A DNA stretch of 30,356 bases from an uncultured Eubacteriales bacterium (GCA_900545185.1 UQYH01000012.1:1-30356); one strand, 5' to 3'; shown: positions 16,658 through 25,446, numbered from the stretch's first letter. Notes: generated by a model not told the origin, from the letters alone. A program made the numbers and translations.

Positions 16658-18586
16658 ATGTTTAAAATGACAAACAGTAAAAGATTTTTCTCCATTTTAG
16701 TAAGCCTTGCCATGATGATGGGGCTTATGCTTACTTCTGTTCCGACATTTGCGGCGGATACGGTACTTTATGAAACGAATTTTTCCGACTATACCGGCGG
16801 GATTCCGGCGGGCTGGGGCGGACAAAATGCAACGTTTACGGCCGTTAGCGATGAAAGCTACGGCACAACGCTTGAGATGAGTTCCATTAAACAGTATGGT
16901 AATATATCTCGTAAAATAGCGTTATCTGATAAAGCCACCAAGGGATTAAAAATTGACATGGCGATTAAGCTGCATTCCTTGGGCAGAGATGCACTTCAGA
17001 TTTTTGATATTAACGGCAGCAGTGTTGATTACTACTTTGCGTTTTATTCCGGCGGCTATATCGGCTATAAAGGCGGTAATGTATTTGACGGCGGCAGCCT
17101 GCGGTACGAAGATGATATTTGGTATGAATTAAGTCTGACCTTTGTGCCGTCCCAAAACGGCTTGGTGTTTGGTACGCTGACCGATGAAAACGGCAAAACA
17201 CAAAAATTTGCCGCTGCAACCGGTACACAGGATTTTTCGGGCGAATGTTATTTGGGTATGATGGAATCCGGTTCCAATCCGGATCTGACGGTTTCGTTCG
17301 GATACCTTCGGTATTCCGAAACGAGCGATATTAAGGCACCGGGCATGGATGAACAGTGCGATTTTGAAGATGCTGTCAGCCCGACAAGTGTGGCCGGCTT
17401 CGGAACCTCACAGGCAAGCTATATGTCGATTGCAAACAGCGGAACAGACCACGGCAAGGTTTTGCAGTGCGACGGCATGCCAACGGGTACCATGACGCAG
17501 TTTATTAAAAACGGTGCATTTTCAAGCGGCACGGTGGCGGCAGAATGCAGCGTTAAGGCCGGGAAAAATATGCGTTTTGAAATGTTTGCCGAAGGAACGG
17601 GAACAGATGATGTTTCGCCCAACAAATACAGCGGATATTTCTTCCCCATGTCCTTTGGCTTGGTTCCGGGCGAGATGTGGATTGGCTGTAAGCCGTATGA
17701 TTGTGCCGAAGCCGATGTTGACCTGTATAAGCTGTCATATGCCTGGGAAAATGACGGCTGGTATCGAGTTCGTGTTATTTTTGATTTGGATCAGCATGTG
17801 ATGACCTTGCGGATTGCAAGTGAATCTGATCCGACAAATGAAATTGTTAAATCGAAAAGCCTGGCCTTTACTTCATTAAGCAATATTGTGTTTGCGGCCG
17901 AGTCCGGCCCGAATGCCGGTGCGGAGGGAACAACACCGCTTTATATAGACGACATTCGCATTTATGAGCCGTCTGCCGTTAAACTGATTGCATCCGGTGT
18001 GGCAAACGGCGCTACGGGTGTAAAAGTAAACAAGCCGATTACGTTTAAATTTAACATGCCGATTGCAGAAGTGGTTGCTACGTTAAACAATGAAGCGGCA
18101 GCAGTCAAAAAAAATGTGTATGAAAATGAAATCAGCATTGCACCTGCCTCCGGCAAGTTCATGCTTGATACCAATTATACCTTACGTCTGACGGGCATTA
18201 AAGATCCCTTTGGCAATACGGTGGATGATATTACATTAAGCTTTAAAACCTTAGATAGGTTTATGACAACGGCCGCAACCTTTAAAAATGCGGCAGGGGA
18301 GACGACAAATGCAGTCACAGCCGGTAAAATGACTGCTTCTGCAAGCTTTACCTTTACCGATGATGAAGCGCGTGACATAGTTTTGATTGCGGCCTTGTAC
18401 GATAAAACAACAAACAAGTGCTGCGAAGTGAAGGCCAAAAGTCTTACGGGCGTTTTAAGCGGCGCAGAGGATTTTGAACTGACCGTTCCGGCAGAAAACC
18501 CCGAAAACTATAAAATTGTTGTGTACTATTGGGAAGGCTATCAAACATTGGCGCCGTATACGGGCAGCCTGAGTCTCGGCAAATAG
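16658..18586 (+). CDS. Secreted multi-module beta-sandwich protein, putative glycan-binding, non-catalytic
   Basis: The 642-aa protein starts at ATG 16658 after AAAGGAG; a longer in-frame extension back into the lyase gene has no ribosome site. The signal peptide ends near TFA (residue 32). Two concanavalin/LamG-like modules follow (about 33-225 and 230-440). A bacterial Ig-like (Big_5/SbsA) domain lies at about 442-533 (GATGVKVNKPITFKFNMPI), with a C-terminal domain at about 534-642. The tandem modules and C-terminal domain are homologous to those flanking the catalytic core of the lyase at 1499-5464: LKIDMAI/LQIDMAI, IWYELSLTF/IWYEVSITY, SGYFFPMS/SGYFFAMS, and a shared ALYD/AAYD...W.....L.PY ending. 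No catalytic domain or wall anchor is seen. It probably holds polysaccharide near the cell surface; the ligand is unknown. Confidence 0.7.
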   Translation: MFKMTNSKRFFSILVSLAMMMGLMLTSVPTFAADTVLYETNFSDYTGGIPAGWGGQNATFTAVSDESYGTTLEMSSIKQYGNISRKIALSDKATKGLKIDMAIKLHSLGRDALQIFDINGSSVDYYFAFYSGGYIGYKGGNVFDGGSLRYEDDIWYELSLTFVPSQNGLVFGTLTDENGKTQKFAAATGTQDFSGECYLGMMESGSNPDLTVSFGYLRYSETSDIKAPGMDEQCDFEDAVSPTSVAGFGTSQASYMSIANSGTDHGKVLQCDGMPTGTMTQFIKNGAFSSGTVAAECSVKAGKNMRFEMFAEGTGTDDVSPNKYSGYFFPMSFGLVPGEMWIGCKPYDCAEADVDLYKLSYAWENDGWYRVRVIFDLDQHVMTLRIASESDPTNEIVKSKSLAFTSLSNIVFAAESGPNAGAEGTTPLYIDDIRIYEPSAVKLIASGVANGATGVKVNKPITFKFNMPIAEVVATLNNEAAAVKKNVYENEISIAPASGKFMLDTNYTLRLTGIKDPFGNTVDDITLSFKTLDRFMTTAATFKNAAGETTNAVTAGKMTASASFTFTDDEARDIVLIAALYDKTTNKCCEVKAKSLTGVLSGAEDFELTVPAENPENYKIVVYYWEGYQTLAPYTGSLSLGK

Positions 18587-18608
18587 CATGGGTATTGGAG
18601 TGAATAGA

Positions 18609-20336
18609 TTGAAAAAAATATTAAGTCTTTTTATGGCAGCACTGTTTTGTCTGCTATCGGCTGCAAGTGTTTTTGCAGATGGCGATGCAGTTACCATGAC
18701 GGTGGATATAAACCCCGAAAGCGGCCTTGTGTCGCTTTCGGGCAACGTACCGGCAATTACAAAACAAGAGACGGTTTCTGTCGTTATACTAAATCCCGGT
18801 TACACGGCTGCGGATTTAAGTAAGGTAACGGACAGCATGCTGATGCAAATTACGGGCAGTGCACCATCGGCCGACAGTACATTGCCGATTGTGAATCATT
18901 TTGCCGAAGTGACAACAGAGGCAGACGGCAGCTTTGCATACAGCTTTTTGCTTTGCGGCAACAAGGGACACTATACGGTTTTATTCAGCTATCCCAAAAA
19001 TGCCGTGCCGCTGCAACCGCAAAAAGATATTTTCTTTGTGCTGAAAAAGGATGCGGATGATGCGCTGGCGCTGCTGAATGATACAAGTAAAACCGCAGCC
19101 GAAATCCAAACAATTTTAGAAGAAAACGGTGAAATTTTGGGCTTTGATATGGAGGCCTATGCGCAGCTGGAGAAAGCGCAGAAGGATTGTTTGACGGCGG
19201 CTTTTATGCAAGCAAGGCCGTATGCCGATTCGTCCGCTGCCAAAACAGGCTATGCCGCTGCACTTTGCTTTGCAAGGCTTAAAACCGAAACAAATGCCGA
19301 AGAATTGACAAAATTGATTGCCGAAAGCAACGCTCAGCTGGGGCTTGATAACGAAAGCTTATATAAAACCGATTTTAACGGGTTTACAGCCGCGGAGAAA
19401 AAAGCCATGTGCGAAGGCCTTTTAGGGTTTGGCGGTGCACAAAATCTGCAAGACATAAAAGAACAATTTTTAAACCGTGCGCTGTGCAGCAGTGTGCAGT
19501 ATGCTAAAAGCTGGACGGCTATACATGCATTGCTGCTGGCAAATGCGGCAAGAATCACGGGCTTTGATGCGGAGCAGTACAAAGCCTTATCCTCTACAAC
19601 ATCGGTTGATAAAGCAATTGTCGGCAAAAGCTATCAAACGCCTGCCGCCTTGGGAGAAGCCATCAACAATGCCATGAAGTCGGGCACAAGCTCCGGCAGT
19701 TCCGGCAGTTCGTGCAGCTCCGGGAGCGGCTCGTCCGGCGGGGGAAGCCGTGTGCCCGGTTATACGCCGGGGACAACCGTTAAAACAGATGAAACGAAGA
19801 GCCTGCCCTTCACCGATATGAATCAAACGGCTTGGGCCAAGGAAGCTGTGCAAAAACTGTATCAAAAAAATATGATCAGCGGCAAAAGTAAAACGGAATT
19901 TGCGCCGAATGATTTGGTAACGCGTGAAGAATTTGCAAAACTGGTTGTCAATGTATTTGGTCTTTCTCAAAGCTCGGCACAGTGCAGCTTTACAGATGTT
20001 GACACATCTGCCTGGTATGCGCCTTATGTTGCGGCCGCATATGAAAACGGCATGATAACAGGCAAGGACGATGGCAGCTTTGGCGTCGGCGAGACGATCA
20101 GCCGCCAGGATGTATGCACAATTGTGCATCGGGCTATGCTTCGTCTGCGCGGCTTTAACACTGCGGGCACGCTGACTTTTGCCGATAGCGGCAGCATAGC
20201 CGACTATGCAAAGGATGCTGTGGCGGCGCTCTGCGGAGCAGGGATCATTCACGGCATGGACGATGGACGATTTGCGCCGCAGGAAGGAACAACACGGGCA
20301 CAGGCGGCAGTTATCTGCGCCGGTCTTGTGGGATAA
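18609..20336 (+). CDS. S-layer homology (SLH) protein with helical repeats and Ser/Gly linker
   Basis: I favour TTG 18609 (GGAG 8 bases upstream) over ATG 18588, which has no ribosome site; this gives 575 aa. The signal peptide ends near VFA. After an N-terminal beta-rich domain, a helical region (about 152-350) has repeating units marked GFDMEAYAQL (179), GLDNESLYKT (245) and GFDAEQYKAL (318), 66-73 residues apart. A Ser/Gly-rich linker (about 357-395) carries a lone cysteine at 369. Three SLH domains follow at about 398, 459 and 522 to the end: FTDMNQTAWAKEAV, FTDVDTSAWYAPYV, FADSGSIADYAKDAV. SLH triplets bind pyruvylated secondary wall polymers, so this protein is wall-anchored. It is a candidate scaffold or spacer for the surface machinery; no catalytic domain is visible. 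Confidence 0.82.
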   Translation: MKKILSLFMAALFCLLSAASVFADGDAVTMTVDINPESGLVSLSGNVPAITKQETVSVVILNPGYTAADLSKVTDSMLMQITGSAPSADSTLPIVNHFAEVTTEADGSFAYSFLLCGNKGHYTVLFSYPKNAVPLQPQKDIFFVLKKDADDALALLNDTSKTAAEIQTILEENGEILGFDMEAYAQLEKAQKDCLTAAFMQARPYADSSAAKTGYAAALCFARLKTETNAEELTKLIAESNAQLGLDNESLYKTDFNGFTAAEKKAMCEGLLGFGGAQNLQDIKEQFLNRALCSSVQYAKSWTAIHALLLANAARITGFDAEQYKALSSTTSVDKAIVGKSYQTPAALGEAINNAMKSGTSSGSSGSSCSSGSGSSGGGSRVPGYTPGTTVKTDETKSLPFTDMNQTAWAKEAVQKLYQKNMISGKSKTEFAPNDLVTREEFAKLVVNVFGLSQSSAQCSFTDVDTSAWYAPYVAAAYENGMITGKDDGSFGVGETISRQDVCTIVHRAMLRLRGFNTAGTLTFADSGSIADYAKDAVAALCGAGIIHGMDDGRFAPQEGTTRAQAAVICAGLVG

Positions 20337-20348
20337 GGAGGTCAATTC

Positions 20349-22991
20349 ATGTTAAAACTGAAAAAAATATTTGCACTTGTGCTTGCCTCCGCGCTGCTGC
20401 TTTCGATGGCTGTATTTGCAGATGAAGAGACGGCTCGTGCAGATTCGGCGGCCAAAGAGGTCATTAACGGCATCGGACTGCTGACGGATTACGAATCACC
20501 GAACGGCGCAAGCATTAAGCGTGGCGAATTTGCACATGCCGTGGCGCAAATTATGAATCTTTCCGGCAAAGCCGGATATGAAAATGTCTTTCGGGATGTC
20601 AGCGGCAGCACGGCTTACAGTGAGGACATATGCATGCTTTCGGGCATTGGGGTGCTGCGCGGCTACACAGATGGTACGTTTCGCCCGAATGATTTGATTT
20701 TACTGCGCGATGCGGTGAAGGTGATTCTTTCCGCTTGCGGCTATACGGTACCGGCAGAGCGTGCCGGCGGATATTTTGCAGGTTACCTGACTTATGCGCA
20801 ACGAACCAAGCTTTTGGACAAGCTGGAAAACTGCGATTTAAATGCGGAATTTACGTCTGATGTGTTGTATCGGCTTTTGTATAATGCTTTGGACATCAAC
20901 ATTATGGCAAGCGATGAGCTGACAGCAGACAGGGAAACGCTGAAAGAGCAAAAGGGTAAAACCATTTTGACGGAAATGCTGCACTTAAATAAAGACAAAG
21001 GTGTTGTTACGGCAACGGAATATTCTGCAATTGATGAACGTACGGGTGCCGGAGCCGGTAAGGTAAGGATTGATAAAATCCCGTATTATATGGGCGAATG
21101 TGATCCGGGTGACATTTTGGGCTGCGAAATTGAGTATTATTATCGAAAAGATAACGGTGAAAACGTCGGTACGCTTGTATTTGCCATGGAAAGTGAGAAA
21201 AATGACGTTCTGACGCTGGATGCAGATGATATAACAGAGGCAACCGACACGGAAATCCGATATTTTGATGAAAAGGATAAAGAACGCCGGATTGTCGTTG
21301 ATGCACAGACAGATATTGTCTATAACGGCGGTTTGTATGTGCCGGGCGGTACCGAGTCGCTTAAAATCGATAACGGATTTTTACGGTTTGTAGATAACAA
21401 CGGCGACGGACATTATGAGGTCATTATCGCCAAAAACTATCGCAGTGTGTATACGGTGGGACTGGATCGCACCGAAGGCATTATTTACGATACGTTTAAG
21501 CCGCAGGAGCCGATTCGTGTTTATGATTACGAAAACGTACAGATTTACGATCGGAACGGCGATATAACAACACTTGATTCTATTGAAAGCATAGATGATT
21601 TGCTGATGTGTGTGCAAAGTGCGGACAAAAGCAACCTTGAAATCCGTCAGGTTGTGAATGAGGTTGTCGGCGCTGTTGAGGGCACCCGAGAGGAAAGCGG
21701 CAAAACCTATGTTGTCATAGCCGGTACGGAATATCGCGTGGCCGATCATTTAAAGGCGACCGGCACCAAATGGAAAATTGGTGATAAAGTTATTTGCTAT
21801 TTGGACAGCTTCGGAAAAATTGCCGCGCTCAGCAGTCACAAATTTACCAGCGGCACATGGGCTTATTTAAAGGATGTAAGAAAAAAAGGCAGCTCCATTT
21901 CCAATGCGGTCAGTGTGCAGATTTTGGATGTAAACTGTGAGGACAGCGAACTGAAAATTATTGATTGTGCAGAGCGTGTAACCATTGACGGTATCATGCA
22001 AAAAACGGGCAATGCCATTGAAAATGTGTTAAAAGCGCATATGGAATCCATCGTTTTGTATTATTTAAATGCAGACGGACTTTTGGCCAAGGTTGAAACC
22101 GTTGATGGCGATGTCATTGAAAAGGCTGTATCCAATCAGGCTCAATTGGTTTATGATGAAGATACGAAAATTATAGGCGGTAAAATTCCTGTCAGTCCGA
22201 GCACGAACGTGTTTTATGCACCGCCGGACGGCAATGAAGATGATTACACGGTAGGCTATGTAACAAACAGCTTTATACGGGATCAATACTGCTACATTAA
22301 AGACGGGTATCGCAAAGCGGGCGGCGGACTGACAATAGACGCACTTTTAATGTCGGAACCGCTTTCGGGCGGAGCTTTAACAAAGCAATCGCCGGTTATG
22401 CTGGCAGAACGTGTCATTCAAGGCGTTAATGCTGATAACGATGCGGTTTCCGTGGTGTGCGGCTATGTAGGTGGTACATACAAAAAGTTTACTGTTTCGG
22501 ACGAAACGGTGATTACAAAAATGAAGGCTTTAAATGATAAAAATGCCAATATGACGTATGAGCTGCAATCGGGCGATTTAATCCGCTATGAGTTAAATAC
22601 AAAGGGCGAATTAAAAATTGCCGAGCTGGTATACAGATGTGCAAACGGTGCGGACGGCGCATTTGCGGAAACCAATCCTTCCGATTCCAATTATTTTGAC
22701 GAAAAAAGGACATCGGTAGGATATGTGTACCATAAAGACGGCGCCGTGTTAATGGTTGCTGCCGATAAAAATGCCTTGATAACGGGCAACGAAAATGTTA
22801 TGGAATGCGTCCGCGCAAGCGGCGGCTGTGCCATTTACATCTACGATAAAAATGAGCCTACCTTGGAAAAACAAATCAGGCTCGGCGGTGCGGACGATGT
22901 ATATGATTATAAATCTTTCGGGGATAATGCCTCGCAGATAGCCATGTACATGGGCAACGGTGCAGTAAAAGCTTTAATCGTCATTAAATAA
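20349..22991 (+). CDS. Secreted SLH-domain protein with a large unassigned beta-rich region
   Basis: The 880-aa protein starts at ATG 20349 after an ideal site, AAGGAGG, 12 bases beyond the previous stop. The signal peptide ends near VFA (residue 24). SLH-like domains occupy about 34-138, with RGEFAHAVAQIMNL and GYTDGTFRPNDLILLRDAVK. I do not recognise the remaining roughly 740 residues. They are hydrophilic and beta-rich, with recurring strand pairs of the type GD-x-(I/V)-x-Y-x-L-x-(D/T)-x-G-x-(I/L): near GDILGCEIEYY, GDKVICYLDSFGKI, ESIVLYYLNADGLL and GDLIRYELNTKGEL. DNNGDGHYE at 349-357 looks like a single acidic metal-binding loop. Operon position suggests a surface role in binding or presenting the glycan. 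No enzymatic motif is evident. Confidence 0.75.
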   Translation: MLKLKKIFALVLASALLLSMAVFADEETARADSAAKEVINGIGLLTDYESPNGASIKRGEFAHAVAQIMNLSGKAGYENVFRDVSGSTAYSEDICMLSGIGVLRGYTDGTFRPNDLILLRDAVKVILSACGYTVPAERAGGYFAGYLTYAQRTKLLDKLENCDLNAEFTSDVLYRLLYNALDINIMASDELTADRETLKEQKGKTILTEMLHLNKDKGVVTATEYSAIDERTGAGAGKVRIDKIPYYMGECDPGDILGCEIEYYYRKDNGENVGTLVFAMESEKNDVLTLDADDITEATDTEIRYFDEKDKERRIVVDAQTDIVYNGGLYVPGGTESLKIDNGFLRFVDNNGDGHYEVIIAKNYRSVYTVGLDRTEGIIYDTFKPQEPIRVYDYENVQIYDRNGDITTLDSIESIDDLLMCVQSADKSNLEIRQVVNEVVGAVEGTREESGKTYVVIAGTEYRVADHLKATGTKWKIGDKVICYLDSFGKIAALSSHKFTSGTWAYLKDVRKKGSSISNAVSVQILDVNCEDSELKIIDCAERVTIDGIMQKTGNAIENVLKAHMESIVLYYLNADGLLAKVETVDGDVIEKAVSNQAQLVYDEDTKIIGGKIPVSPSTNVFYAPPDGNEDDYTVGYVTNSFIRDQYCYIKDGYRKAGGGLTIDALLMSEPLSGGALTKQSPVMLAERVIQGVNADNDAVSVVCGYVGGTYKKFTVSDETVITKMKALNDKNANMTYELQSGDLIRYELNTKGELKIAELVYRCANGADGAFAETNPSDSNYFDEKRTSVGYVYHKDGAVLMVAADKNALITGNENVMECVRASGGCAIYIYDKNEPTLEKQIRLGGADDVYDYKSFGDNASQIAMYMGNGAVKALIVIK

Positions 22992-23006
22992 TGTATGTCA
23001 ATTCAA

Positions 23007-23048
23007 TTTTATGCTGTGATAGTCTGTTTTGGCGACCACAGCATAAAA
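23007..23048 (+). repeat. Perfect 12-bp inverted repeat upstream of the Gfo/Idh gene
   Basis: TTTTATGCTGTG (23007-23018) and its exact complement (23037-23048) flank 18 bases. The only gene gap between the surface-protein and cytoplasmic-enzyme parts of operon B holds it. No T-run follows on the plus strand, so simple termination is unlikely; an operator, an RNA processing site or a stability element fits better. The repeat is seen directly; its role is inference. Confidence 0.7.
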
Positions 23049-23081
23049 ACAGAACAGAACCAATAGGAAGGAAGATTTTAA

Positions 23082-24146
23082 ATGAGCAAGGTATTAAGAT
23101 ATGGGTTAATCGGTGCAGGCGTTTTCGGCGGGATTCATATGAATACGCTGTCACTTATGGATTATTGCGAGGTGAAAGCCATTTGTGACAAACACATTGA
23201 AAGTGCGCAGGAATTGGCGGCAAAATATGACGTTCCCGATGTATACAGTGATTATAACGAGATGTTAAAACGGGATGATATTGATGCGGTTGCAGTCGTG
23301 ATCAGCGATAAAGCGCATAAGGATGCCACCATTGCCGCATTAAAGGCAGGCAAGCATGTTTTGTGTGAAAAGCCTATGTCTCTTTTTGTTGAGGATTGCC
23401 GTGAAATGATTAAAACAGCAGATGAAACCGGCAAGATCTTAATGGTCGGCCAGGTTTGCCGCTTTGCGCCGGGCTTTATTAAAGCCAAGGAGCTGGTTGA
23501 TAAAGGGGTCATCGGTGAATTGTTTTATGTTGAATCGGAATATGCGCATGACTATGCCAAAATTCCGGGCGTGGATGGCTGGAGAACCGACCCGGACAGA
23601 GATCCGATTATCGGCGGCGCCTGCCATGCCATTGACCTGCTTCGCTGGATTGCCGGAGATCCGTACGAGGTATCGGCTTACAGCAATCACAAGGTTCTGC
23701 GCGATTGGCCGGTAAATGACTGCACGGTTTCACTGTTTAAGTTCCCGAACGATGTCATCGGCCGTGTGTTTACTTCTATCGGCTGTAAGCGTGATTACAC
23801 AATGCGTACGGTGCTGTATGGCGATAAGGGAACCATTATTGTGAATAACACCGATTCGCATTTAAAGCTTTTTGTTGAGCACAGAGATGAAAACAACATT
23901 ATAGAGCCTGCACAAAATGATATTGATTTGTATGATCATTGTATTGGCCATGACATTTATGTGGATGTTAATAACCATAATGTGAAAGGCGAACATGAGA
24001 ATTTCCGTGCTGCAGTGCTGGAGGGCGCACCGCTGTTGATGACAGGACGTGAGGGTGCCAAAACGGTAGCCGTTTGCTGTGCGGTTGTTAAGTCGGCTAA
24101 AAGCGGTCAGGCCGTTAGTGTTGATTACAAGGCAATCGAAGGATAG
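23082..24146 (+). CDS. Gfo/Idh/MocA-family NAD(P)-dependent sugar oxidoreductase
   Basis: The 354-aa cytoplasmic enzyme has an N-terminal Rossmann fold with GLIGAGVFGGIH at residues 6-17, the CEKPMS motif with catalytic-site lysine K97, and GGACHAIDLLRW with D185 and H182 in the active-site helix. The C-terminal half is the usual beta-sheet domain. Members oxidise or reduce sugars and uronate-derived compounds. The next gene encodes an unsaturated uronyl hydrolase, so reduction of the released 4-deoxy-5-keto uronate or oxidation of another released sugar is plausible but not shown. The start follows AGGAAGGAAG. It is the first of the cytoplasmic enzymes in operon B, after an inverted repeat, and its stop is 10 bases before the GH88 gene start. 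Confidence 0.9.
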   Translation: MSKVLRYGLIGAGVFGGIHMNTLSLMDYCEVKAICDKHIESAQELAAKYDVPDVYSDYNEMLKRDDIDAVAVVISDKAHKDATIAALKAGKHVLCEKPMSLFVEDCREMIKTADETGKILMVGQVCRFAPGFIKAKELVDKGVIGELFYVESEYAHDYAKIPGVDGWRTDPDRDPIIGGACHAIDLLRWIAGDPYEVSAYSNHKVLRDWPVNDCTVSLFKFPNDVIGRVFTSIGCKRDYTMRTVLYGDKGTIIVNNTDSHLKLFVEHRDENNIIEPAQNDIDLYDHCIGHDIYVDVNNHNVKGEHENFRAAVLEGAPLLMTGREGAKTVAVCCAVVKSAKSGQAVSVDYKAIEG

Positions 24147-24156
24147 GAGAGAGGAC

Positions 24157-25347
24157 ATGAGCGAGATACAGAGGCATTATGTTTTAAGTGCGGATGATAA
24201 AGCGTTTCGACTTCGCCTGCAAAACGCTTTGCAAGAGGCAATTTGCATAACGCGCAGAAATCTGGATAAGTTTGCAAGCGGCGATGTGTATCCCTCCTCA
24301 AACTACATCGGAGATTCTTATGCCACCATTTATAACGGCGGCGAAGGAAGCGACATGTGGACGGAAAGCTTTTGGCCGGGCAGATTATGGCTGTGCTATG
24401 AAGAGACGGGCGAGGAGGCTTTTCGCCTTCTTGCCGAAAAGAATTTGGATGATTTTTTTAACCGCATGGATAAAAACATCAATTTGGATTGGCACCATGA
24501 TATTGGCTTTTTATACACGCTGTCATCTGTGGCGCCATACAAATTGACGGGGAATGAGTTTGCCAAAAAAACAGCGCTTACGGCAGCGTTTTTGCTTACC
24601 AGGCGTTTCCGCTTTAAGGGTGAGTTTATTCAGTCCATGGCAGATGCCATCTTCCCCGAATATTATCGTTTTATTGCCGACACCATGATGAATCTTCCGC
24701 TTTTGTTTTGGGCAACGGAGGTATCGGGAGAACCTAAATATCGGGATTATGCCGTTATGCACATGAAAACGACCATCCGCTATATTTTGCGTGAAAACGG
24801 AGGTGTGTATCACCACTTTTTAATGGATAATCAAACCGGAGAACCGCTGCATGGGCTGACCTTGCAGGGCGCCGGGGATGAATCGTACTGGAGCCGTGCG
24901 CAGGCATGGGTGATTTACGGCTTTGCCATTGCCTATAGCTATACGCACGATGAGAGTATTATTGAGCCGTTTTTCCGTGCAGCCGATTTTTACATCAGTC
25001 ATTTGCCGGATGATTGTATCCCTTACTGGGACTTTATTTATACCGAAGGGGACGAACCGCGTGACAGCTCGGCAGCGGCCATTGCGGTTTGCGGATTGCT
25101 TGAAATGGCACGGCACTTGCCGCATGATGAGAAAATAAAGCATTATTTGGATGTGGCCAAGAAAACATTACATACCTTAACAAGCGCCGACTATGCGATT
25201 CCGTTTAGCGCCGGAGAAGAAGGACTGCTTGCTCATACCACACCGGATAAGCCGCGCAATGAATATGATTTATGCTCTACCTACGGCGATTATTTTTATA
25301 TGGAAAGTCTGGTACGCGCCTTGCGTGACTGGAAAATGTATTGGTAG
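24157..25347 (+). CDS. ugl: GH88 unsaturated uronyl hydrolase
   Basis: The 396-aa enzyme has no signal peptide and acts in the cytoplasm. ATG 24157 follows AGGAGAGAGG; upstream in-frame starts overlap the oxidoreductase gene and lack a site. GH88 landmarks are WTESFWPGRLWLCYEETG, HHDIGFLY with D115 (the catalytic aspartate position of the family), FIADTMMNLPLLFWA, and SYWSRAQAWVIYGFAIAY, the family's W-S-R-(G)-Q-A-W motif with Ala for the usual Gly. DSSAAAIAVCGLLEM and YGDYFYMESLVR complete the (alpha/alpha)6 barrel. GH88 hydrates the double bond of 4,5-unsaturated uronates left by polysaccharide lyases and releases the keto acid. This strongly supports the lyase role of the two heparinase-like proteins and import of unsaturated oligosaccharides. 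Confidence 0.9.
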   Translation: MSEIQRHYVLSADDKAFRLRLQNALQEAICITRRNLDKFASGDVYPSSNYIGDSYATIYNGGEGSDMWTESFWPGRLWLCYEETGEEAFRLLAEKNLDDFFNRMDKNINLDWHHDIGFLYTLSSVAPYKLTGNEFAKKTALTAAFLLTRRFRFKGEFIQSMADAIFPEYYRFIADTMMNLPLLFWATEVSGEPKYRDYAVMHMKTTIRYILRENGGVYHHFLMDNQTGEPLHGLTLQGAGDESYWSRAQAWVIYGFAIAYSYTHDESIIEPFFRAADFYISHLPDDCIPYWDFIYTEGDEPRDSSAAAIAVCGLLEMARHLPHDEKIKHYLDVAKKTLHTLTSADYAIPFSAGEEGLLAHTTPDKPRNEYDLCSTYGDYFYMESLVRALRDWKMYW

Positions 25348-25396
25348 CGTCTTGGCGGTTAAACGGACAGAACATTGAAAATTTGTGGATCAAGGG

Positions 25397-25430
25397 GCGG
25401 CGGCAAGCGTGCCGGCCGCTCTCATTTTTT
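25397..25430 (+). terminator. Terminator-like hairpin within operon B, before the GH127-like gene
   Basis: GCGGCGGCA (25397-25405) pairs with TGCCGGCCGC (25410-25419), with a single bulged G, around an AGCG loop. TCTCATTTTTT follows. It resembles an intrinsic terminator and ends just before the ribosome site at 25433. No promoter is visible between it and the next gene, so partial read-through is the likely arrangement. Confidence 0.6.
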
Positions 25431-25446
25431 ACGGAGGAAATACAAA

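Noticed and set aside
21393..21419. DNNGDG loop in the second SLH protein as a dockerin or EF-hand
   Set aside because: Only one copy is present and the paired second repeat and helices of a dockerin are missing, so it is described only as an acidic loop.
25375..25446. Upstream extension of the GH127-like protein by 24 residues
   Set aside because: The extension is encoded by the terminator-like hairpin and the ribosome site itself; ATG 25447 has GGAGG at good spacing.
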